Assembly: GCA_022575985.1 (NCBI GenBank)
Contig: JAKSXM010000177.1
Coordinates: forward strand, 620,001-684,000
Source: Anagrus nilaparvatae
Lineage: Eukaryota; Arthropoda; Insecta; Hymenoptera; Mymaridae
DNA: 64,000 nucleotides
Reading direction: 5' to 3'
Position 1 is the first letter of the stretch. Each line of letters opens with the position of its first letter. The position numbers and the translations under genes were made by a program. Positions 13,261 to 23,900 of the stretch are shown in pieces. The notes beneath the pieces were generated by a model that was not told the DNA's origin, did no database searches, and saw nothing but the letters and a program-made list of their open reading frames with translations.

Positions 13261-13460
13261 AGTATATTACGACCCATGGCCAGAAAAATAAAGCCCCAAA
13301 TCGCAGTTTACCACCCTCGGCTTCGTCTCGGAAGGTAATTTACGTGCGATTTGAGCCATTCTTTTTTTATGGCTAAGGGTCGTATACGATTTTTCTGCGG
13401 CAGTGGCGAGAAAACACGTCTTTGAAGTGGCCAGGAAATACGTGCTTTCTGATCATTGTC
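13261..13460. repeat. G+C-richer hairpin-containing segment
   Basis: 'CAAATCGCAGTTTACCACC' and the inverted partner 'GGTAATTTACGTGCGATTTG' (about 13297-13356) can form a stem around CTCGGCTTCGTCTCGG. The composition stands out from the surrounding A+T-rich DNA. Probably a fragment of a mobile element; no family recognised. Confidence 0.4.
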
Positions 13461-13697
13461 CAGAAAAAATAATTCTGTCGTCTTTAAAAAAAAATTATAT
13501 TCCAATAAATAAATAAGAAACATTCTGATACTTATAGGGATTCTTTAGTCTGTTTAACTTATAAAAAAGAAAACAAATAATTTTTTGAAAAAATAAAAAT
13601 TTACGCGGTTGTTAATCCAAAGTCAGATACAGCTTAGTAAAAATTTACAGAATCGTGAAAAAAACTGATTATCCAAGGCTTGAATATTGCTTGAATA

Positions 13698-14010
13698 TTA
13701 ACATGGAACATTTTTATAGGGGGGGGGGGGGGAGTAACTCAGTAGCTCCAATAGTGTCCGGGATGTGAAATGGGACTTTCTAAACTTTGATTTGGAGACT
13801 TAGAATAATTTCAGTTTCGGGACTTAAAATGATTTTAATTTAGAAACTTAAAATAATTCTAATTAAAAGACTTGATTTAGAAACTTTAATTTATTATTTC
13901 TTATTTTAATTTAGGTAAAATAATTTCGTTTTAGGGCTTTCGAATAATCCAGGGCTACGGATAGAAAATAATTTAGAATTGGGGATTGAGAATACTTTCG
14001 ACGAATCTGC
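13698..14010 (-). repeat. Palindrome-ended repeat family, copy C (inverted)
   Basis: Starts 'TTAACATGGAACATTTTTAT' followed by a G run of 14, then repeated 'ACTTAGAATAATTT' words, the reverse complement of the 'AAATTATTCTAAGT' words of copy A. The far palindromic end is not recognisable. Confidence 0.6.
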
Positions 14011-14987
14011 ATAATTTTTAATAAAGGTTAATTGAATCTACATTTGAGTTTCAAAATTTTAGTTCCTTATAAAATTTACATGTCCATACATGGGCTCATA
14101 TGTTTAATTTAGCTTGGATTGGTTAGAAAATACTTAATTATGAATTATCTAATGTAAATCAAAAGATTAAAAAATGAAATTTTTTATCGGCATATAAAAT
14201 TTTTTATGCCTGATCCATTAATTATTCAGTATAGTTAAAAATTCGTCCACGATGCAGTAAAGATAGTTTAGGAAGTAGTAAGAAAAATTTATAATACTCG
14301 GCATATGAAATTTTACCTCACCGGATTAATTTATGAACCCGATATAATCTAAAAAAATTAAATATTTATGTCTGCGAAAAAATACATATGTTTTTGCGGA
14401 AAAAAAAGAAAATATTATTAATCTAAACTGGCCAAAAATGGAAATAGCTGCCAAAAGTCTAGAATGGGATCTAGGAAGATAAAATTTAAAGAAATAATGA
14501 TTTTTTATAAGGGTAAAATCTAGAGAATAAGACAAAACGATTTTATTTTGGTACTTATTTGAAATGAAATGTACTACAATAACTAGATGGATTCTATAAC
14601 GAGTTTAGATCCAAAAAAGCAATTGGATACAGGGTGTATACATGAAATATCAACATTAAAACCCATAAAATGCTAAGGAAAATTATACAGCGTCCTAGGA
14701 ATGACTTAGATTCTTCAACAGTGGCACTATTTTATTTTCAAAAATGTTTGGATTACAAAAAACATATGAGAAATATTATCAAAATAATAGTAATTTACTT
14801 TGAAAATCTATTCCTACCAGATAAAATATTACTGTCACCTAGAATCAGAATAAAATGAGACATGGTTTTAATACCTTATATTTTAATTTTTATTTCGTTC
14901 TAGAAGAATTTGAATCATCTCAAGATTGCTGTATCATTTTTCCTCGGTATTATAAGAGTTCCATGTATACAGTTTTATTTATACGTG
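14011..14987. other. A+T-rich intergenic DNA
   Basis: No supported feature. Two ORFs of 60-70 codons (14326-14535 minus, 14670-14858 plus) lack family resemblance and have non-coding composition. Confidence 0.45.
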
Positions 14988-15547
14988 TATTGATTTGGTA
15001 AACCACAAAAATAGTGTTTTTCGAAACAAGTGATATAAAGTTGTATTACACCGAATGCGAAGGTTCACAGGCCCGAGGTGCGTAGCACTGAGGGACTATA
15101 ATCGTATTCGATGAAATATGCATTTATATAACGAATTTCGAAAATAGTTTTATTTAAAAAGTGCGGTAAAGTTTACCCATTTGTAACGAAAGTTCAACTT
15201 TACGCACGATGTTAAATAAGAGTATTTACTATGCGAAAAATTTAAAATAAAATAATGGTCCACTAAGTAAAAAGAGTTGCTTTTTTTAAGAATCTGAAGT
15301 CAGATTTTATATTTAGTCTTTTGATAAGTTAATAATCCAAGTCAGATGGCCAGAATGATAAAAAAACGTTTTGTGAAATTTCTGAATTTTTATTATTGAC
15401 CCTGTCGCTGCGCTGTAATGACTTCCTAAAAGGCTAAATAAAAAATCTGACTTTAGATTCTTATATGGCAATCAGGAGACTATTATTTTATTTTAAATTT
15501 CTCGCATATAAAATACTTTTTTGTTGCGGTTTACCAAATCAATAAGG
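14988..15547. mobile_element. Foldback/MITE-like element with long inverted repeats
   Basis: The outer ends 'ATTGATTTGGTAAACCACAA' (about 14990) and the inverse 'GCGGTTTACCAAATCAATAA' (to 15547) match. A second inverted pair lies inside: 'TTTAAAATAAAATAATGGTC' near 15240 with 'GACTATTATTTTATTTTAAA' near 15480, and 'AATCTGAAGTCAGATTTT' with 'AAAATCTGACTTTAGATT'. No ORF. The left arm appears to carry about 200 extra bases. Confidence 0.55.
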
Positions 15548-17707
15548 TCTTCTTACTTAAAGGTTTTTCATCTTTAATGAATGATACAATTCAATTCGAA
15601 TTGTTATAGAAGAATTAATACATAATTTAAATAAGTCATTCTCTGCGCGAAGCGCAGTTGGGTCTAGTTGTCATAAAAACTTAGTAAATTTAAAATTTTT
15701 TTATTATTGTGCTTTAAACCGTATATTTTTTGAGGTATAACAAAGATTTTTTATGATTTTGTGAATAAATAAGAAAATTTTCACCATATTTTAAACTAAA
15801 ATATCATCTAAAGCATTAATTTAAAGTAAATGTTGCTACATCTAAAATTATAAATGAAACACAAATTTAAAAAAAAAGAAAATAAAAATCCGTGCACTCA
15901 TTTTGCTTAAAACACAAAGTTCTTGATAGCAACGGTAAAGACTTTTTTGTCACATTTTAGCCACAAATTTTTTTTTAACTTAAAATTTTTTTAATTTTTA
16001 TAGTGTATGGTCAACAACTTTTTGAAATACAAATTTTAAGACAAAAAAATTTGTAAATTTTTACTTCAATCAGTAGACTCGAGCACGTGACACTATTTTT
16101 GCAAAAAAAAATAAAAATGTGCGATATATCAAATTTTGGCGAAAGCCAGGCAAAAAACGACACGCCGATTCCTATAACCTATATTGATTTTTGTAAAAGA
16201 GAGAAAATTTTAACACATATAGGTTTTTAAATTTTCTAGATAATCCCAGGATATGCCTAATCATTGTTAGGCCGGCAAAGCTTCAAAATTATCCGTATAC
16301 GGAAAGTTTTTGTACGGATCAGTATTGAAATTTTACCATAGAATAGGAAATTGTATGCTATTTTTACTTTACACTAAAAAAAACCGCTGTCGACAAGCAG
16401 GATTCTGTTTATTGATAGGCTGCTTCTACAATGGCAATTTTTCCATTTGTCTCAAGTTCATTTTTACTTGAAACGTAAATAAAATTATAAAAAAAATTTT
16501 TAAATAGGAAAATTTCGTGATACGGTCCCCGCTTTCTCCCTCAAAACTTATTCGCGGGCTTAGGGGAGGGGGAGGTCACACATCTAAATTATGAACTTTC
16601 AGCAAAGTTCAGCTCCGTTTCTCCAAATCTGCTCGAATTATGCCTGATCAAACTTTTGCATATTTCTAAATATTTTCAATCATTTATTAAAGAAATATTT
16701 GGGAAACACTTATATAGAAGCTTTAAAAATATTTTTTCAATATAGGTCCTTAATAAAATTTTCCGCTGAAGCCATTCCTGATGTTAGTTTTTCGAGAAAA
16801 CCTCGGGAAGCCACAGAAAAATTGGAAAAACCAATGAAAACAAAATATTAAAAAACTTACAGTAGTATGTACTTCTGTAACATAAAAGCGAGCATAAAAG
16901 CTCTTAAAAAATAGATAGATGTATCTTTAAGTGAAATTTTCCGCGAAACCCAAATTTTTGATCAAATTAATTGGTTACGTGACTTGATGGGCTATTTGAA
17001 ATTTGTAAATGTGCAGATTTTCCCATATTACCATAAAATGACGAATGTCTAGCACTCAAAGACCGTGTATAACAGGGTTTCTACAGACTCTTGAAATCCT
17101 TAATATTCTGGAAATACTGAAATTTAAAATAAACCCTTAAAATTCTTGAAATATTCTTAATTTCATAATTTCTAATTATCAAAATTAATGCAAAAAATTT
17201 TGCTATTTATATTAAGAATTTTAAATTTTACGAGGGACATAGTACTCCTACCCCTTTCTTCTGGGTATATGTCTGAGACTACTATGCTTTTATTAGGTCA
17301 AAGTGAAAGAAAAGTTTTAGACAATCACTCAAATTTTTCAAAATTGTCAATAATTAAAATTATGAAAACCAAAATTTAGTCTTTTGAATTAAGAGTTTTG
17401 AGTAGTGGATTGTTTTTTTTTCTATACTGCATGTTTTTTAAAATTTAATTTTATTTTCATTTTTAAAACCCAATAAATTCGATATTTTAAAATTTAATTT
17501 CAAAACTTTACTATAAAAAAAAAAAAATAGAATCCTGTATATTTATCATTTAGATTAGTTTTTTAAAATGTCATTGTCAATTTTTTATTCCATCCTATGT
17601 AATATCCGGCAAATATATCTTACTTTTTTGTTAAACATACCTACATACACTGACTTGTATGTTATATGTTATTATTATTATTAACTTTTCTTTTTCTTTT
17701 TTTTAAG
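15548..17707. other. A+T-rich DNA upstream of the peptidase exon
   Basis: Decayed repeat-like DNA without a coding region, ending in a long pyrimidine tract (from about 17683) and the AAG acceptor at 17705-17707. The tract implies that an exon lies further upstream. Confidence 0.45.
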
Positions 17708-17909
17708 GTTGCCATTTTCCGTTAGCGTCACTAAGAGTAACCACATCAAAGTCCTTGATTCTTAAAAATCGAATATACTCAGCTCAGTATATCCGGAAAT
17801 TGTGCACTGTTACTTCAAGAAGGATTTATCAAAATACCACACAAAAGCATAGGTTAACCTTATTTCCTTTGAAAATTTATTCCTATTCTACGATGGCTGT
17901 TTGTACTAG
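17708..17909 (+). CDS. Peptidase exon 1: 5' UTR or presequence plus start codon
   Basis: Exon between a strong acceptor and the donor 'ACTAG|GTAAGT'. The only in-frame ATG is 17893, in the context ACGATGG (A at -3, G at +4), so coding most likely starts there (five codons plus two bases, phase 2). The same frame is open back to the acceptor (61 codons). It reads as Ser/Thr/Arg/Lys-rich without Asp or Glu, as a mitochondrial presequence would; the other two frames have stops. If an in-frame Met exists in an upstream exon, this would be a targeting peptide; otherwise it is 5' UTR. Confidence 0.75.
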
Positions 17910-20900
17910 GTAAGTTATTCTCTTTTTATAGGTAGGTGTACCCTGGACCTACCTTAAATAATTATTTTTCTTTAATTTTTTATACTTTTTTCATAATTTT
18001 TCATTTCATGTTAAATCCTTTGAATATTTGTTATAAAATACCTCATTTTATTCAAGAGCTTTTAGCACTTAAGACTCTTGCTCGTTGGATAAAAATTTTA
18101 TAAAGCGGTCAATTTTTAAATAGAATAAAACTTGGAATAAAACAAAAATGCTTTTAACTCTCATCTAAGAAAAATCCCAATTAAATATTTCAATACTTTT
18201 TTTTCACATGTCTCGAAATTTTTTTCGAAAATTGACTAGAAATTAAAATTGAAAATCAATTAATTAATTAATTAATTAAACAATTCATTAATCAATTGAA
18301 TTAATTGCTAGCCCATACCTATGGGCTAGTTGGGTCCATATTACAAATTTCGCCTCATGTATTATATTTAATAATTGTTTTATACTTAAATTAATAGTAT
18401 TAAAAAATTCTTTTTTAAAAATTTATTATTTAAATTGTTTATTAGCTTTTATTGTTCAAAAAAAAAAAAGATTTTTTTTAAACAATGAAAAATAACAATA
18501 TCCAAAAATTGGAATTTTAGTAATTTAACAAACGAATATAAATAAATATTATTGAAACGTCAAAAATGTAACAAATAGAAATTTAAAATTTAATATATTT
18601 ATTTGTAAATAAATTTTTTTTTGTTTTTAGCTTAACGTATTTATAAATTCAAACTGCAAATATTTATTAAAAGCATACCATGCGTATACCGATATATTTA
18701 TTTTAAATTAAATAATAAAAACTATTGATTGTAAAAATTTATGATTTTATTTAAGTTTATTATACATGTGTATAACTTTTTTTTTTATTTATAAGTTTTT
18801 TCTTTTTAAAAAATTCACGTACCAAAAATAAAAAATAAATAAATAAATAAATTGAATTAACAGAAGGTTATTTATACAAATAATATAACATAGCGATATG
18901 TCAATAACAGCAAATAAACAAGAAATAAGAAAACAAAATGTACAAGTAAAATTAAATAAAATTTAGTATATGGAATTTTTCATGTTAGTTTACTAAATTA
19001 AATGCTGGATATGGGTAAAATTAGTTAACTATATCAAAAAAAAAACTGACAGTTATGTGAAACACGGCTTACCTTGCATTTATCCACTAAAAATCTACTC
19101 TCTTCCTAGCTTATGCGAGCCTATCCCGAGGCCGTTTTCACATTACTTCAGGACAGTTTCAAGGATATTTAGTTCTATTCGTGAACTCCATCTTCTGACT
19201 TACATCAAGTGACTCACCAGTCTGTTTGAGGACTACATCATTCATTTTGATTACAAGTCTACCTTTATGTACTGTCATCTTCAATAAAATATATGTTAGC
19301 TACAAAAATATATGTTAGCTGCAGAAATGATTATATGTTAGTACAACCATACCTGCAGTCATCGGAATAACCGCAATACGTCTCAATATTAGCCTATACC
19401 TTGAGTATGAGGATTTTTGGTGCGGAGTATGTACTCCACACACTGGCTAATTTCGGTCCATACTTCTTCACTTCGGAGCATCAGGCTAACCACATTTGCA
19501 GGTGTGGTTTGTCCGATTTTAGTTTCTAGTTGAAACTTTTTGACAGCTATCTGTCACATTTGAAAAATGTGTGTTCTGGCGTGTCTTGCTTGCCAAGACA
19601 GTATATACATTCAGCGCTATTCATCTTCTGGATCCGAAAGAGGTAGGAGCAAAAAAGCCAATTAAGAATTGGGTAAAAAAATAATTGATGCCCCCATGCC
19701 CTCTAGTTATCCAAGGTAATATCTCTTCTATCAACCTCTTGGTCCATTTGCTCTCAGAGTAGTCGGTACAACGTTCCTGCTACTTGCTTAGGCTTATCTG
19801 ACACGATGTAGCTTTTGCGCGGTTAAAACCTTCCCTATCTTTGTTCAGATAGATATACTGTCTCTCAGGAGCCAGCAGGTCTATGGGAATTACCCCAGTG
19901 ATGACTAGAGCTTCCTCCAACAACACTGTGCTATAGGCACAGGAGATTCGCAAGATTCCCTGCCTCTGAACGCTCGTCAGCTTAGATGCATAAGTGACCT
20001 TCCATATGCAGTCAACCCATACTTCTGCACCATACACGAGTATAGAGTAAATGACCAACATAAGAAGCCTTCGTTTTCCAGTTTTAGGTCCATACGAGTT
20101 ACGCATCAGCCTGCTTAACGCATTAGTGATCTTGTCAGCCTTCTTTGTGGTTCTCAGTATCTGCTCCATGAAGGCCAACTTTGTTCCAACATTACTCCTA
20201 AGTACTTTAAGCTACCTTTCGTTTCTATCCTATCTTCCCTATACATATTGGGATGATGGTATCAATATATTTATGGGTGAATTGGACAATCTCAGTCTTC
20301 GCTGTCGCAAGCTTCAGGCTGTGATAATCCATCCAAAAATTGACTCCATGCATTGCCTGGTTGAGTTTATCCTTGGCAATTTTTACATCTTTTGCCGTGA
20401 TGACTAGGACCAGATCGTCCGCGTACCCGATAGTTAAAGTATCCTCCGGCATTAATAGTCTAAGTACTTAGTCGTACATATTGTACCATAGATCAGGTCT
20501 GAGGACCGATCCTTGAAATAATCCTGCAGTTACTCTCCTCGATCTTGTTTCTTGCGCAGTATCGTAGATTATTTCTCGATCGCTCAGGTAACTGCTGATG
20601 ATTCTTCGCAGATATTTTGATATCTGGAGCCCCTCCATGAAATTAAATTATCTTGCTGAGTTAAAGGCATTCTTCACATCAAGGGTCAAAAGTGATTTTC
20701 CTTAAATAGTGATAACCTGCTTATGCATTCTTGATGGCCTGGACGATACTGCTTATGGCATCAATAGTTGACTGGTGCCTTCTATTTTCGAGCGAGCCTA
20801 CTGCTGTTAAAAGCTTCTCCGCGGTGAATACGGGGATATATTACTCATCATCTTATTTTAAGTCATTTTCTTCCTCCCTCTCTGGGTGGATAGGAAAAAT

Positions 20901-23900
20901 TCCGTCAACTATACGTCTAACCTCCTCTTCATTCATAACGCCACTTGCGGAAAGAGCATTAATTCTCTTGGTGACTATTTTGTAACCAAGACTCCGTGGG
21001 TCATTTTACACCTCATTACACAAGGCCATCTCAAATACTCTCTTGCTTTTCCTCATAGCAAGTCCCGGGCTTTTCTTTACCTGCTTATCCTCTGTCATCA
21101 GCTCAGCAGCATCCGTTCTAATCCTTGTAAGTGGATAGCAGTCTCTCTTCTAATAATGTTCACCAATATTTCGCGTTTTAGTCTGTCACCGCTTGTCATG
21201 TACCCTAAAAGAGATATATTGGTGGTCACTCACTGAAAAGTCCCGAGCTTGCCAATCTATAATCCAAGCAGCCAAATCTTATATTGCAAGAGATATATCC
21301 AGGATGGTCTATCCATATCCAGGTCTTCTGAAAGTTTTAGTGTTACCTACATTTAGCACAGCAAGTTGAACCTTTCACACCTTTTGATCTTTAGATTTTA
21401 CAATTTTATACGCTTAGATTTAATTTTATGAATTTTTATGGTTATATTTGAAATCAACAACGTCAAAAAACCGCCCGATACAGTATTACGAGCAGTATTC
21501 CAAGTAAAAATAAAGCCTTTCATAAAAATTAATTTTTCACCCTTTTTCTCTATAATTTTCTTCCCCTAGATGAAGTTTTATGATTTTTTGTCACTCTCGA
21601 ATAGCTGATTTGATGCAGAGAAATTGCTGTTGAATGTGTTTAGTTATTGGGCGTCACCAGATTTGGATCTTTGATCTCAAATATTGACGTATTTTCTATG
21701 AAAAATCGGCTCTTAACCCTTGAATTTGCAAAAACTATCCCTAAAAAGGGATATTTTAAAAATATTCACTATTTGAAGGTCCAGATTTGTTTTTAGTATA
21801 GGTTTTATGGGGTCCTGTATACGAAAAATTGGCGCTTCACTCTTATATTTGAAAAAACTTAGATTATGAGGGATTATATGTAATGCTTGATGTATAGTTT
21901 ATTTACATGGAATTCCTTAGGTCATGTGTAAGTGATGTGGCATTGTAAGGCATGTAGTGTTGTCTTTTCATTATGCACCACTTTTTTATATTATGTGGGT
22001 GTAAGGCTTTTTGTATCGCTTTTTTATTATAGACTACTTTCATTGGTTACGTGGGTGTAAGACTTGACGTGTTTCCTTAAATGTAGACCACTTCTTCGCA
22101 TTATTGGGATGCAACGCCTGATATGACGTTTTAACATGGAACATGTTTATAGGGAGGGGGTACTTCAAAACTGGAAAATTAAGGGGGGGGGGGGTCAAAT
22201 GGGACTTGGAATATTTTCGATTTAGGGACCTTTGGTGCAGAAGTACTTAGGGAGCATTGGTGCAGAAGTACCTAGGGACCTATGGTGCAGAAGCCCCTAA
22301 AGACCTTTAGTACAGAAGTACTTAGGGAGCATTGGTGCAGGAGTCCCTAAAGACCTTTGGTGCAGAAGTACCTAGGGACCTATGGTGCGGAAGTCTCTAA
22401 AGACCTTTGGTGCAGAAGTACTTAGGAAGCATTGGTGTAGAAGTACCTAGGGACCTATGGTGCAGAAGTCCCTAAAGACCTTTGGTGCAGAAGTACTTAG
22501 GGAGCATTGGTGCAGAAGTCCCTAAAGACCTTTGGTGCAGAAGTACCTAAAGACCTTTGGTGCAGAAGTACCTAAAGACCTTTGGTGCAGAAGTACCTAA
22601 ACACCTTTGGTGCAGAAGTACTTAGGAAGCATTGGTGTAGAAGTACCTAGGGACCTATGGTGCAGAAGTCCCTAAAGACCTTTGGTGCAGAAGTACCTAG
22701 GGTGCAGAAGTCTCTAAAGACCTTTGGTGCAGAAGTACCTAGGGACCTATGGTGCAGAAGTCCCTAAAGACCTTTGGTGCAGAAGTACTTAGGGACCATT
22801 GGTGCAGAAGTCTCTAAAGAACTTTAGTGCAGAAATACTTGGATATAAATATGGATATTATGAACAGAATAGATACTTTATTATCAGTGTTAGTTATTAG
22901 TGAACATGTTCCATGCTCGTTGGTTGTGTTTTCCTCATAGCAAGTCCCGGGCTTTTCTTTACCTGCTTATCCTCTGTCATCAGCTCAGCAGCATCCGTTC
23001 TAATCCTTGTAAGTGGATAGCAGTCTCTCTTCTAATAATGTTCACCAATATTTCGCGTTTTAGTCTGTCACCGCTTGTCATGTACCCTAAAAGAGATATA
23101 TTGGTGGTCACTCACTGAAAAGTCCCGAGCTTGCCAATCTATAATCCAAGCAGCCAAATCTTATATTGCAAGAGATATATCCAGGATGGTCTATCCATAT
23201 CCAGGTCTTCTGAAAGTTTTAGTGTTACCTACATTTAGCACAGCAAGTTGAACCTTTCACACCTTTTGATCTTTAGATTTTACAATTTTATACGCTTAGA
23301 TTTAATTTTATGAATTTTTATGGTTATATTTGAAATCAACAACGTCAAAAAACCGCCCGATACAGTATTACGAGCAGTATTCCAAGTAAAAATAAAGCCT
23401 TTCATAAAAATTAATTTTTCACCCTTTTTCTCTATAATTTTCTTCCCCTAGATGAAGTTTTATGATTTTTTGTCACTCTCGAATAGCTGATTTGATGCAG
23501 AGAAATTGCTGTTGAATGTGTTTAGTTATTGGGCGTCACCAGATTTGGATCTTTGATCTCAAATATTGACGTATTTTCTATGAAAAATCGGCTCTTAACC
23601 CTTGAATTTGCAAAAACTATCCCTAAAAAGGGATATTTTAAAAATATTCACTATTTGAAGGTCCAGATTTGTTTTTAGTATAGGTTTTATGGGGTCCTGT
23701 ATACGAAAAATTGGCGCTTCACTCTTATATTTGAAAAAACTTAGATTATGAGGGATTATATGTAATGCTTGATGTATAGTTTATTTACATGGAATTCCTT
23801 AGGTCATGTGTAAGTGATGTGGCATTGTAAGGCATGTAGTGTTGTCTTTTCATTATGCACCACTTTTTTATATTATGTGGGTGTAAGGCTTTTTGTATCG

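Noticed and set aside
20051..21236. Plus-strand ORFs of 84-118 codons across the R1 element
   Set aside because: They are antisense to a clear minus-strand reverse transcriptase frame; the hydrophobic composition is a by-product.
22225..22842. Regular 25-bp repeats resembling a CRISPR array
   Set aside because: Monomers are contiguous without unique spacers, and the context is eukaryotic.
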